Below, piece after piece: positions 35,234-44,268 of a DNA stretch of 64,000 nucleotides. The translations under genes were made by a program, and so were the position numbers. The notes under the pieces were generated by a model, which saw only the letters and a list, made by a program, of their open reading frames with translations, did no database searches and had not been told where the DNA came from. Position 1 is the first letter of the stretch, and every line of letters begins with the position of its first letter. Source of the stretch: an uncultured Odoribacter sp. (GTDB lineage Bacteria > Bacteroidota > Bacteroidia > Bacteroidales > Marinifilaceae); contig CAJTPD010000002.1 of NCBI GenBank assembly GCA_910578105.1, positions 83,269 to 147,268 of the forward strand, written 5' to 3'.

Positions 35234-36403
35234 TCAAGGCAAATACCGGTTCTCTCTCAAATCAGACTTCAATTTCGGCAACACCAAAACAGGCAACACG
35301 GCAAATACCACCAAAGCCATATAAGGCTGCCACGAAAAATACATGGGGACGCCATTCAAAGCCTGGTCAACATACAACAAATAATAATGACGTACAGGAA
35401 ACAAATTGCATACCAACTGTATAAAACGGGGCATAGAAGTCGCCGGAAAAGTAAACCCGCTGACCGAAAAAGACAACACTCCCCACAATGCACATGCACT
35501 CAATGCAATCCGGTTCCTCCGGCTCATACCCGTCATAAATACAGCAAATCCCTGAGCTGCCACTACCAAAAGGACCATAGCCAGAAACATCGGGAAAAAA
35601 CCGCTATTCAAAGGGAAACACATATATCCGTACAAGACGGAGAGATACAACAAACCCATTGCGAAAAAAATTCCGGTCTGAGGCAACAACTTACCCGCTA
35701 ACGCCATCACCACCGAACCGTTTGCCAACTGCAACCACTCCCCGGCCGTATGTTCTTTCATTTCCTGTCCGATGCTGTACGAAGCAGTGAACATAGCAAA
35801 CATAAACACAAAAGCGGGCATTAAAACACTTGCCAGATAAATGGCATAACTAATCCAAGGATTGTTCAAAGGATTAGTATCTACAGCGACAGGCATCAAC
35901 TTTGCCTGCAATTGTGGTCCGTCATTTCCCTGAGCCAATAACAATGTCTGTTGTACTGCACCGTTAGCCAGTACGGCTTGCAAACGCATATCTTTATAGG
36001 CCAGCGAACCGGGCAACAAATACGTTTCATTGGTATAATAAGAAACCACAGGTTGTCTACCCGTAGAAACATCCTGCCGGAAATCCCGGGGAATATGAAA
36101 AATACCATATATCTTACCTTGCTGCATAGCTTTACGGGCCTCACTGAAATCAGCCGTCCGTAAAACAATCTCAGTTTGTGCAATGGCATCCAGGGAACGT
36201 ACCAATTGCCGCGACAAAGTGGTATTATCTTCATCAACAACAGCAATAGGTAAATTCACCGGTAATCCTTGTTTCAGCAAATCCGCAAAAAAAACAAAAC
36301 AAAATACCGGTGCCAATATCATCATAAACCAATAAATCCTCCGGGCAGCAAGCCGTCGGAATTCCCGCTTCATCAATATCAGCAACAGGTTTATCAACTT
36401 CAT
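35234..36403 (-). CDS. ABC-2 type transporter permease (first of pair)
   Basis: 389 residues, same plan as the downstream copy: N-terminal span, periplasmic domain with AVVDEDNTTLSRQLVRSLDA near residue 58, then a C-terminal block of spans with NLFPVRHYYLLYVDQALNG. The AVVD...LSR pattern is shared with the downstream permease, showing the two are paralogues that probably form a hetero-dimer. 56 bases downstream of the HlyD-type adaptor. Confidence 0.88.
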   Translation of the reverse strand: MKLINLLLILMKREFRRLAARRIYWFMMILAPVFCFVFFADLLKQGLPVNLPIAVVDEDNTTLSRQLVRSLDAIAQTEIVLRTADFSEARKAMQQGKIYGIFHIPRDFRQDVSTGRQPVVSYYTNETYLLPGSLAYKDMRLQAVLANGAVQQTLLLAQGNDGPQLQAKLMPVAVDTNPLNNPWISYAIYLASVLMPAFVFMFAMFTASYSIGQEMKEHTAGEWLQLANGSVVMALAGKLLPQTGIFFAMGLLYLSVLYGYMCFPLNSGFFPMFLAMVLLVVAAQGFAVFMTGMSRRNRIALSACALWGVLSFSVSGFTFPATSMPRFIQLVCNLFPVRHYYLLYVDQALNGVPMYFSWQPYMALVVFAVLPVLVLPKLKSDLRENRYLP

Positions 36404-36459
36404 ACAATCATTATCTTTATTATTGGAATGAATTCATTCTCATCTCTATACCCTTAAAC

Positions 36460-37446
36460 TCAATCCTTTATTTTTTTCAGGATACTCATTCCCGGCCGCA
36501 ATCCGTCCACTCTTTCCACCGGTTTAGCCTTCACCCGGAAAGTCTTTACATCATACTGTCCGGTTGTTTTCGTTGCCCGCCATGCTGCATAACTACCCAT
36601 ATCCTTCAGATAAGTCACTTTCAACTCCACTTCCCGATGTTCCAATGCCGGAATAACAGCCTTAAAAGTATCTCCCATTTTAAAATCTTTCAACTGCTCC
36701 TCCCGGACATTAAAAGACACCCACATATCAGATAAATCAAGCACATCCATCACAGGAGAACCTGTGCCAACCAACTCCCCCACTTTGGGATAACGCTCAG
36801 AGACCTCACCGGAAATCGGAGAAACCAAATAAGTCTCCTTTACATAAGCTTCGACTTCTGCAACAGCACCCCTCGCCCGGTTCAACTGAGCTGTAGCAGC
36901 CTGCTTATCCTCTTCCTGCGTACCATTTTTTGCCATTTCATACTGAGCTTTCGCAGCCTGCTCAGTTGCCATCATAGCTTTATAATTTGCTTCGGCTTCA
37001 TCTCTTCTCTGCGCCGGTACAACACCATTTTCATATAATTTCTTCACCCGGTCATACGTTTTCCCAGCCACTTCTGCAGCAGCTTTTGCTTTCTGCCAAG
37101 TCTGATAAGCCATAACAATCTGTTCTGAACGGGCACCTTTGTCAGCCTTTTGATTCAATGCCCGGGCAGCAGCCTCCGCCGCTTCGGCCTGACTATACTT
37201 AGCCAACACTTCAGGACTATCCAGAATGGCCACTGTATCCCCTTGCTGTACCTGGTCCCCTTCATTAAACATAAACCTTTCAATTCGACCAGGCACTTTA
37301 CCGGAAATACGAACCTCCGCTGCTTCAGCCTCACCCTGTATATATTCGGGAGCCGGCTCCCAGAATATGAAACCAAATACGGCCACCAATAATACTAAAA
37401 TAATAATGCCGGTAAACGTCACTAATTTTCCATTAATTTTTTCCAT
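36460..37446 (-). CDS. HlyD-family periplasmic adaptor
   Basis: 328 residues; one N-terminal span at about 10-30, a lipoyl-like half (KVPGRIERFMFNEGDQVQQGDTVAILDS), a long coiled-coil at about 78-195 rich in Ala, Lys and Glu, then the second lipoyl half and beta-barrel (YLVSPISGEVSERYPKVGELV). It joins the ABC-2 permeases to the TolC protein whose gene is 46 bases upstream. Equivalent to YbhG/EmrA-type adaptors. Confidence 0.92.
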   Translation of the reverse strand: MEKINGKLVTFTGIIILVLLVAVFGFIFWEPAPEYIQGEAEAAEVRISGKVPGRIERFMFNEGDQVQQGDTVAILDSPEVLAKYSQAEAAEAAARALNQKADKGARSEQIVMAYQTWQKAKAAAEVAGKTYDRVKKLYENGVVPAQRRDEAEANYKAMMATEQAAKAQYEMAKNGTQEEDKQAATAQLNRARGAVAEVEAYVKETYLVSPISGEVSERYPKVGELVGTGSPVMDVLDLSDMWVSFNVREEQLKDFKMGDTFKAVIPALEHREVELKVTYLKDMGSYAAWRATKTTGQYDVKTFRVKAKPVERVDGLRPGMSILKKIKD

Positions 37447-37492
37447 ACAATTTTATATTAATATACCAACCATGTACTATAAAACTTTCCCC

Positions 37493-38905
37493 TTACTTCC
37501 CCAGCACTCCGTAAGCCTTCCTCAAATACACCTCGCACAATTTCATTTCTATCCGGGAATCAATCACATCCGAATGGGCAGACAACCAAGCAGTTTGAGC
37601 CTCCAACACATTCGATACGGGAATGGTCCCTTCCTGGAATCCAATATTGGCATATTTTAGGTTTTCATCGGCTCTCTCCTGATTAGATTCTGCCACTTTC
37701 ACTTTTCGGACCGCTTCCTTTATTTTGAACTGAGCTTGATTTACCTGCAACTCTATCTTTTCTCTGGTTTCCTGCAATTTAAGATTCATTACTTCTGTTT
37801 CAGCCCGCGCACTACGTACACTTTTCCGGGCGGCTCCCCAATGAAAAACAGGTGCTTTCACTCCGATACCCACACTCCACATGCCATCCAATCTTGTACT
37901 AATCCCATCAAAAAACGAAGGTGTCATTGCAAAATAATTAGCCATGAAAGCCACTGTCGGTAAATAAGCAGAACGGGCAATCTTCTCTTTCTTCCGGTAA
38001 ATATCGGCAGCCAACGTAAGACTGCCTATTTCCGGGCGATTACCATAAACCTGTTCTATACTAACGGGACTATCTTCCGCAACCGGCAAAACATTCAACA
38101 ACTCTTCTTTCAGAATAAAAACAGTATCAACCGGTAAGCCACAAATCTGATTCAAAGCCATCCGGGACAATGCCAAACCATCCTCCACCCGTAACAAAGC
38201 CATATCCGCCTGATTTAATTTTACCTTTACCGCCAACATATCAGCCTTGGTTGACATTCCGTTTTCATACAACACCTCTATATCACGGACAAATTTTTTC
38301 AATGTCTCCACATACTTTACAGCCAGATTACGACGATTGACCAAGGACACGATCTGCCAATAAGCTTCGTCCGTCTCCTGAATAACATTCTGCAACTCCT
38401 GCTCACGTCCTGTCTCTGCCAGCTTTTCGGACAAACCGGCTAACTGGTTATAAGCCCTGATTTTTCCTCCCATATAAACAGGCTGGGTCAATCCAATTTG
38501 CAAAACAGCCACATTCTGGTCGTCCACCGTCATAGCCTCCTTAGGCAGCAAAGCATAATCCTTGGGCAAAGGCCTGCCATCAGGCGTCACCACAATCTGA
38601 TCCGGACGCAAAGTCCATTTCCCGTCCGTGCCTACCGTGCCTACCGGCAAACAGGCATCTTCCGAAAGCAAATTAATTTCCTTCTGATTACGCATATATG
38701 TCCCCATGGCATCCACTCCAGGCAGATATTTGGTAAACGCCTCCTGACGCCTTGCTTTCGCACTCTTAATCTGCTCATCTGCTACTTTCAGTTTTTTATT
38801 ATTTTCCACAGCCAATTGCCGGCACTCTTCCAGACTCATCGCTTGTTGGCCAAAAGCCCCGAATACTACGCCCAGCCATATCAGCGTTACAACTAATCTC
38901 TTCAT
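37493..38905 (-). CDS. TolC-family outer-membrane efflux protein (ABC operon)
   Basis: 470 residues, signal peptide ending near AFGQQ, then the TolC fold with repeat helices EAYWQIVSLVNRRNLAVKY near 180 and VNQAQFKIKEAVRKVKVAES near 390. It serves the HlyD/ABC-2 exporter that follows. Paralogue of the TolC in the RND operon 10 kb away. A TetR-type operator lies 39 bases upstream of its start codon, so it may be separately regulated inside the operon. Confidence 0.92.
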   Translation of the reverse strand: MKRLVVTLIWLGVVFGAFGQQAMSLEECRQLAVENNKKLKVADEQIKSAKARRQEAFTKYLPGVDAMGTYMRNQKEINLLSEDACLPVGTVGTDGKWTLRPDQIVVTPDGRPLPKDYALLPKEAMTVDDQNVAVLQIGLTQPVYMGGKIRAYNQLAGLSEKLAETGREQELQNVIQETDEAYWQIVSLVNRRNLAVKYVETLKKFVRDIEVLYENGMSTKADMLAVKVKLNQADMALLRVEDGLALSRMALNQICGLPVDTVFILKEELLNVLPVAEDSPVSIEQVYGNRPEIGSLTLAADIYRKKEKIARSAYLPTVAFMANYFAMTPSFFDGISTRLDGMWSVGIGVKAPVFHWGAARKSVRSARAETEVMNLKLQETREKIELQVNQAQFKIKEAVRKVKVAESNQERADENLKYANIGFQEGTIPVSNVLEAQTAWLSAHSDVIDSRIEMKLCEVYLRKAYGVLGK

Positions 38906-38943
38906 TTTATCTCATCCTTTATTTATTAAACGCATTTACATTT

Positions 38944-38957
38944 ATACTTTTTGGTAT
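38944..38957 (-). promoter_or_regulatory. Putative TetR operator upstream of tolC-like gene
   Basis: ATACTTTTTGGTAT has half-sites ATAC and GTAT separated by 6 bases; 13 of 14 bases match the site at 40180-40193, and the flanks are also similar (CATACC..AAAAGTATAAA on the minus strand). Confidence 0.55.
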
Positions 38958-38974
38958 GTACCTCCCTAAAAAAA

Positions 38975-39577
38975 TTAATAATCAGATGCCAGGGAATACA
39001 ATTGTTCGTATTGCGCACGAACAGCCGACAAAGCATAAGATACTTCCTGATGCATAATCAGATAATTAATCACTCCCACACTGATATTCAATAAATTTTT
39101 TGCCAACACCGAAGTGTCAATATCATTTCTCAACTCTCCGGACTGCTTTGCATTAAGAATCAATTGCTCCAACTTCGACAAACGAAGCATTTTCGAAGCC
39201 ATCACCACTTTTTTCAACTCCGGAAATACAGCTATAACCTCTACAATCAAAGACAAACACAATATTTCAGGAATCTCAGAACTAAAAGTCCGGGCCGTAT
39301 AATTATCAATACCTACTAATTTCCGGATAGTCAGACCAACATACTCCCGCAAGGTAGAAACACGCCCGAACTCTTCGGTTCGCTGCATATTCAACAACGC
39401 ATAATAAGTATGGATACCTTCTTTCAACACCTCCTCCTTCCCGGAAAAATGATAATAAAACGTACCCCGCGTAATCCGGGCAGCATGCTCAATATCACTT
39501 ATCCTCACACCCTTGAATCCCTTTTTCAGAAACAAAAGAAACGCTTTCTCTATAATTTGCTGCCTTGTATTATTCAT
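38975..39577 (-). CDS. TetR-family transcriptional regulator (second of tandem pair)
   Basis: 200 residues. N-terminal HTH at about 6-52 (GVRISDIEHAARITRGTFYYHFSGKEEVLKEGI), ligand-binding helical C-terminal domain after that. Its start overlaps the stop of the preceding TetR gene by 4 bases (ATGA), so they are translationally coupled. The two proteins share the HTH pattern and a C-terminal DTSVLA(K/R)NL motif, marking a tandem duplication. It should repress the export operon downstream. Confidence 0.92.
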   Translation of the reverse strand: MNNTRQQIIEKAFLLFLKKGFKGVRISDIEHAARITRGTFYYHFSGKEEVLKEGIHTYYALLNMQRTEEFGRVSTLREYVGLTIRKLVGIDNYTARTFSSEIPEILCLSLIVEVIAVFPELKKVVMASKMLRLSKLEQLILNAKQSGELRNDIDTSVLAKNLLNISVGVINYLIMHQEVSYALSAVRAQYEQLYSLASDY

Positions 39578-40173
39578 CGTTTTATCAACAAATAATATTG
39601 TTCAAACTGCATACGCATATCCGAAAACATAAAACACATATTTTCACTGCTCAATTCTATATTCAGCATACTCGTTGAAACTGACATCAAGTTGCGTGCC
39701 AATACAGAAGTATCCAGTACGGACTTAATCTCCCCCTGCTGTTTTGCCTTCAGAATCATAAATTCCCAGCGGGACAAACGTCCCTTAGACAACTCATCAA
39801 TACATTTCCGGTACTCCGGAAAAAGAGGTGCTACTTCCAAAACAAGCTGAAAAAAAGCAACCTCGATGATAAAAAAATCAAACAACTCCTGCAATTTTGC
39901 AACATTCCGTTCCTTACGTTCCACCACAACACGGATATACTCCTTCAAAGAACCGATTTGCAAAAAATCTTCCTCGCTCATTTCACTGTTCACGGACAAA
40001 TATTTTTCAATCCCCGCTTTCAGTATCTCTTCTTTATTTCGGAAATAATAATAAAAAGCTCCTTTCGTCAAACCGGTAGCTTTTTCCAAATCCTTCAAAG
40101 AACAAGCCTTATAGCCTTTATTTAAGAACTGAAAAAAAGATTTATTTACTATTTCATTCCGCAAGTCGGCCAT
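39574..40173 (-). CDS. TetR-family transcriptional regulator (first of tandem pair)
   Basis: 199 residues from the ATG at 40173 (MADLRNE). A TTG further upstream lies inside the operator and upstream of the transcription start, so I reject it. HTH at about 10-50 with CSLKDLEKATGLTKGAFYYYFRNKEEILK; C-terminal dimer/ligand domain. First gene of the six-gene export operon. The predicted -7 element is at 40195-40202 and the start of transcription falls inside a palindromic operator, predicting self-repression. Confidence 0.92.
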   Translation of the reverse strand: MADLRNEIVNKSFFQFLNKGYKACSLKDLEKATGLTKGAFYYYFRNKEEILKAGIEKYLSVNSEMSEEDFLQIGSLKEYIRVVVERKERNVAKLQELFDFFIIEVAFFQLVLEVAPLFPEYRKCIDELSKGRLSRWEFMILKAKQQGEIKSVLDTSVLARNLMSVSTSMLNIELSSENMCFMFSDMRMQFEQYYLLIKR

Positions 40174-40179
40174 ATTTTT

Positions 40180-40202
40180 ATACTTTTCGGTATGCAAATT
40201 TA
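40180..40202 (-). promoter_or_regulatory. Promoter and operator of the tandem-TetR export operon
   Basis: TAAATTTG (minus strand, 40202-40195) is a -7 element; the predicted +1 near 40188 lies inside ATACTTTTCGGTAT (40180-40193). Confidence 0.65.
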
Positions 40203-40264
40203 GGAAAAATTTTCATTTTCAAGGCATAACTTATACAAGAAAAACGCTACGGATTAACTGAATT

Positions 40265-41434
40265 TCAGGATTTTCTGCCATCATTAATGCGGTCTACAAT
40301 AACAGCAATGGCCCCGTCACCGGTAACATTCGTCGCCGTACCAAAACTATCCATGGCAATGTAAAGAGCTATCATCAACCCTTGTGCCGTTTCGTCAAAG
40401 CCCAACATAGACTGCAACAATCCCAAAGCAGCCATAATAGCCCCGCCGGGCACACCCGGAGCAGCAACCATAGCAATCCCCAACATCATGATAAAACCCG
40501 CCAATTGCCCGAAATGAATATCCATCCCCGACATCAGCATAATGGCCATGGCACAAGCCACAATTTTCATGGTACTGCCCGATAAATGAATCGTAGCACA
40601 CAAAGGTATCACAAACCCGGCTAAATCGGGACGCACACCGTTCTTAATGGTTTGCTCCAAAGTAACCGGAATCGTGGCAGCAGAAGACTGAGTACCCAAA
40701 GCCGTCATATAGGCAGGCAACATGTTACGGAACAAACAGAAAGGATTTTTCTTTCCGATAATCCCGGCAATAACAAACTGAATAAACAAAAGAACAACAG
40801 TCATTACAAAAATTACCACGATAATTTTCAGAAATACACCCATAATCCCGGCCACCTGACCCGAATGTGTCATATTCAAGAATATACCGAAAATATACAA
40901 CGGCAACAACGGGATAATAACAGACGTGATTACTTTATTAATAATCTCCTTAAAATCTTCCATGACTCTTTTCAAATAATCCCCGTCAATGACCGACATC
41001 CCCAATCCCAATGTAAAAGCCAGAATCAACGCAGTCATCACTCCCATCAAAGGAGGCATTTCCACGGTAAAATAAGGCTCTGAAGCCAAGGCATTATGCT
41101 CTATAGCAGACATGTTGTCTTCCGGAGTCAGTAACCAGGAATACACCCCGTTACAAGTGAAATAAGTAAAGAAACCGGAAAATAGTGTAAAACCATAAGC
41201 CAACACAGCAGTAATCAAAAGCAAACGGCCAGCCCCTTTCCCCAAATCAGCAATCCCGGGTGCCACCAATCCCAAAATCAAAAGGGGAATGATAAAACCC
41301 AGAAAATTACCAAACAAAGAATTAACGGTCAAAAATATCCGGACCAACCAACCCGGAAAAAACATTCCGCAACCCACTCCCAAAGCTATAGCAATGATGA
41401 TTTTGGACAATAATCCCAATTGAATCTTTTTCAT
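40265..41434 (-). CDS. Dicarboxylate/amino acid:cation symporter (DAACS family)
   Basis: 389 residues from the ATG at 41434 (MKKIQLG); an upstream TTG lies in the operator and is not used here. Multi-span membrane protein of the glutamate/dicarboxylate symporter fold, with the serine-rich re-entrant motif GTQSSAATIPVTL near 245 and the substrate-binding GGAIMAALGL...DSFGTATNVTGDGAIAVIVD region near the C-terminus. Substrate is probably an acidic or small neutral amino acid or dicarboxylate. It shares a 13-base operator with gdhA, supporting a link to glutamate metabolism. Confidence 0.92.
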   Translation of the reverse strand: MKKIQLGLLSKIIIAIALGVGCGMFFPGWLVRIFLTVNSLFGNFLGFIIPLLILGLVAPGIADLGKGAGRLLLITAVLAYGFTLFSGFFTYFTCNGVYSWLLTPEDNMSAIEHNALASEPYFTVEMPPLMGVMTALILAFTLGLGMSVIDGDYLKRVMEDFKEIINKVITSVIIPLLPLYIFGIFLNMTHSGQVAGIMGVFLKIIVVIFVMTVVLLFIQFVIAGIIGKKNPFCLFRNMLPAYMTALGTQSSAATIPVTLEQTIKNGVRPDLAGFVIPLCATIHLSGSTMKIVACAMAIMLMSGMDIHFGQLAGFIMMLGIAMVAAPGVPGGAIMAALGLLQSMLGFDETAQGLMIALYIAMDSFGTATNVTGDGAIAVIVDRINDGRKS

Positions 41435-41449
41435 AAATATTTTTTTATA

Positions 41450-41462
41450 CAAACGTTTTCGG
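41450..41462 (-). promoter_or_regulatory. Palindromic operator at the symporter gene start
   Basis: Minus-strand CCGAAAACGTTTG, identical to 8249-8261 upstream of gdhA. It follows a TAACATTG element (one change from TAnnTTTG) by five bases, against four bases in gdhA. Confidence 0.5.
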
Positions 41463-41578
41463 GACTACAATGTTACAATAAAAAAGCAGTATATACCGGA
41501 TAACCTCTCTTTTTTTATATTACAGATATTTATTTCCGGAATCTGCAACAAAATAATTCATCATTTTTATGAATACTT

Positions 41579-41586
41579 TACCTTTG
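41579..41586 (+). promoter_or_regulatory. EamA gene promoter -7 element
   Basis: TACCTTTG; start near 41593 gives a leader of about 15 bases. Confidence 0.6.
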
Positions 41587-41607
41587 TTCCGGTAAAAAAA
41601 ACAGACA

Positions 41608-42525
41608 ATGACAAAAGACAAATGGTACGGACATATGGCCATTCTGGCCACAAATTTTATCTTCGGCTTAAACACTCCGATTGCCAAAACCATTGTTCCG
41701 GAATGGATCAGCCCCTATGCACTGACGCTGGTCAGAATGTCCTTTGCCGCCCTTATTTTCTGGTGTGCCGGTTTATTTTCTGCCAGAGAACATGTAACAC
41801 CCCGGGATTTAGTTATCATTTTCTTTGGTGCTTTATTCGGTCTGGTCGGTGCGCAGCTCTCGTTTGCCCATGCACTTCTATACACTTCGCCGGTAAACAT
41901 TTCCATCATTGCAGCAATGACCCCGGTTGCAGTTATGCTGTTGGCTGCTATAGTCCTGAAAGAACCGGTCACCCTCAAAAAAGCTACCGGAGTATTTCTG
42001 GGTGCATCCGGGGCCTTACTGATTATCCTGCACTCCGCTTCCGGCAATAACAATCAGGCAAGTAATCTTACCGGCAACCTGTTATGTATTGTTAATGTCA
42101 TCACTTATGCCATTTACCTGGTCATCACCCGTCCGGTTTCCCAACGTTATTCTCCGGTTACCCTGATGAAATGGATGTTTTTATTCTCAGCTTTAATTTC
42201 TATCCCCTTAGGTATCGGCACTATTCCGGAATCCAGGATATTTTCATACACCGCCAGCCCCAATATCATCCTGCGGCTGGCCTATATTGTCATTATGGCT
42301 ACCGGAGTTGCCTATTTTCTGGTTCCTATGGCCCTGAAACGCATTCGTCCTACCACAGTAAGTATGTACAATAATATACAACCTATTGTGGCTTCAATCA
42401 TTGCCATCATCATTGGCCAGGATGTTTTTAGCTGGGACAAACCTATAGCTGCCTGCCTTGTATTTGCCGGAGTATATCTGGTCACTCAAAGTAAATCGAA
42501 AGAAGAAATGGATAAAAATCCATAA
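41608..42525 (+). CDS. EamA/DMT-superfamily exporter
   Basis: 305 residues, ten hydrophobic spans made of two EamA repeats (about 8-140 and 152-295), each with the family's glycine/alanine-rich end (KKATGVFLGASGALLII and KPIAACLVFAGVYLVTQ). Members export amino acids, nucleobases or other metabolites, or act in uptake; substrate cannot be read. Stands alone between the symporter (divergent) and an aminopeptidase. Confidence 0.92.
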   Translation: MTKDKWYGHMAILATNFIFGLNTPIAKTIVPEWISPYALTLVRMSFAALIFWCAGLFSAREHVTPRDLVIIFFGALFGLVGAQLSFAHALLYTSPVNISIIAAMTPVAVMLLAAIVLKEPVTLKKATGVFLGASGALLIILHSASGNNNQASNLTGNLLCIVNVITYAIYLVITRPVSQRYSPVTLMKWMFLFSALISIPLGIGTIPESRIFSYTASPNIILRLAYIVIMATGVAYFLVPMALKRIRPTTVSMYNNIQPIVASIIAIIIGQDVFSWDKPIAACLVFAGVYLVTQSKSKEEMDKNP

Positions 42526-42665
42526 AAACATGATTTACATACAATTAAATAAATAAAATCAGAAAACAAATGCAATTTCAGGAAGAAAGCAAACTATTTT
42601 AATTATTATTTTATACCTTGAGGTCGGGAAAACAAAAAGTAATCATATCACAAAAATCATACAAC

Positions 42666-43964
42666 ATGGAAACACAAGCAGCTTTGGATTTACTTGATTT
42701 TATCCACAAAAGTCCGACCAATTATCATGCTATACTAAGCCTTAAGCAACGGTTACTGGACAACGGTTTCAAACAGCTATTTTCGGGTGAAGCATGGCAC
42801 ATTGAACACGGAGGAAAATATTTTGTAACCAAAAACCATTCTTCCCTGTATGCTTTCGTACCCGGAAACGGCAATCTGGCAGAAGAAGGGTTCAAATTAA
42901 TCTGTGCCCACAGCGATTCCCCGACTTTCCGGATAAAACCTCATCCCGAAATGCCAGTAGCAGGAAAATACCTGAAATTAAATACGGAAGTATATGGAGG
43001 GCCGATTATGTATACCTGGTTCGACCGTCCGCTGTCGATGGCAGGCCGTGTCATGGTAAAAAGTGAAAAACCGCTGAAACCAGCCACTCAGTTTATCAAC
43101 TTTGACCGTCCGTTGCTGGAAATCCCTCACATTGCCATTCATTTTAACCGCGCAGTAAACGAACAAGGCAATCCGCTAAGTAAACAGAGAGATATGCTCC
43201 CGGTACTGAGCATCATCAATGACACTTTTGAAAAAGACAATTTTCTGCTGAAACTGATTGCACAGGAAATGAAAATTGCTGAAGAGGATATTCTGGACTT
43301 CGACCTGACACTTTATGAATATGGCAAAGGAACATTGCTAGGATTAAACAACGAATTCATATCTTCGGGCCGTCTGGACGACCTCGCCATGGTACACGCA
43401 GGCATGACAGCCCTCTTGGATTCCAAGCCATGCAATAAAACAAAAGTATTGGCCATTTTCGATAATGAAGAAGTGGGAAGCGGTACCAAACAAGGAGCAG
43501 CCTCGCCTATTCTGCGTACAATTCTGGAACGCATTGTATTCAATCAGGGAGGTAAAGCCGAGGACCTGTACCGGGCCATCCACAATTCATTCATGATCTC
43601 AGCCGACATGGCCCATGCTTTACATCCGAATTACCCGGAAAAACACGATCCGACCAACCACCCTATCATAAATCAAGGGCCGGTGATAAAAATCAATGCC
43701 AATCAGAAATACATCACTGACGGCGACTCTGCTGCCGTATTTGCCACAATATGCAAAATGGCAGAAGTTCCTTACCAGACTTTTGTCAATCACTCAGACA
43801 TGGCGGGAGGTTCCACTCTAGGCAATATTTTGCTCACCCAAATGGAAATGCGCGGTGTAGACATTGGAAACCCTATGTGGGCTATGCACTCTGTCCGGGA
43901 GACCGCCGGAACGCTCGACCAAGAGTATGTCATCAAGGCTTTTACTACATTTTACAACATTTAA
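42666..43964 (+). CDS. M18-family aminopeptidase
   Basis: Cytoplasmic dinuclear zinc aminopeptidase, prefers acidic or neutral N-terminal residues in known members. 432 residues from the ATG at 42666 (METQAALDLL); a longer frame upstream has no support. Zinc and catalytic residues are visible in LICAHSDSPTFRIKP near 78, FDNEEVGSGTKQGA near 265, and HPNYPEKHDPTNHP and VNHSDMAGGSTLG towards the end. Monocistronic with its own terminator. Confidence 0.93.
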   Translation: METQAALDLLDFIHKSPTNYHAILSLKQRLLDNGFKQLFSGEAWHIEHGGKYFVTKNHSSLYAFVPGNGNLAEEGFKLICAHSDSPTFRIKPHPEMPVAGKYLKLNTEVYGGPIMYTWFDRPLSMAGRVMVKSEKPLKPATQFINFDRPLLEIPHIAIHFNRAVNEQGNPLSKQRDMLPVLSIINDTFEKDNFLLKLIAQEMKIAEEDILDFDLTLYEYGKGTLLGLNNEFISSGRLDDLAMVHAGMTALLDSKPCNKTKVLAIFDNEEVGSGTKQGAASPILRTILERIVFNQGGKAEDLYRAIHNSFMISADMAHALHPNYPEKHDPTNHPIINQGPVIKINANQKYITDGDSAAVFATICKMAEVPYQTFVNHSDMAGGSTLGNILLTQMEMRGVDIGNPMWAMHSVRETAGTLDQEYVIKAFTTFYNI

Positions 43965-43988
43965 AAGCATTGTTTCAAAATTTCCGTA

Positions 43989-44025
43989 AAAAATCGCAAC
44001 CCGAATGACGAGTTGCGATTTTTTT
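43989..44025 (+). terminator. Intrinsic terminator after the M18 peptidase gene
   Basis: AAATCGCAAC pairs with GTTGCGATTT around a short inner CG/CG pair, followed by T7. Confidence 0.88.
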
Positions 44026-44074
44026 ATAAATCTTGTCAAACAAACAAATAATATCTATGTTTAATGCAAACTAC

Positions 44075-44104
44075 AAAAAGAAAACCACCTACTTCCGTAA
44101 GTGG
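44075..44104 (-). terminator. Terminator of tRNA-Lys (minus strand)
   Basis: Minus-strand CCACTTAC / GTAGGTGG (one G-U), loop GGAA, then TTTTCTTTTT. Confidence 0.8.
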
Positions 44105-44115
44105 CTTATCTTCTG

Positions 44116-44188
44116 TGACCTCGGAGGGGCTCGAACCCTCGGCCCATTGATTAAGAGTCAATTGCTCTACCAGCTGAGCTACGAAGTC
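44116..44188 (-). tRNA. tRNA-Lys (anticodon CTT)
   Basis: Minus strand: acceptor GACTTCG / CGAGGTC, D arm AGCTCAGCTGGTAGAGC, anticodon stem ATTGA/TCAAT with loop CTCTTAA giving CTT, and T arm GAGGGTTCGAGCCCCTC. Discriminator A; no encoded CCA. Reads AAG. Confidence 0.95.
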
Positions 44189-44268
44189 ATCCCAAAAAAC
44201 AAAACTGGAAATTCTGTTTGCGGGTGCAAATATGCAAAATATTTTTAATTCTCCAAAGATAATCCAGT

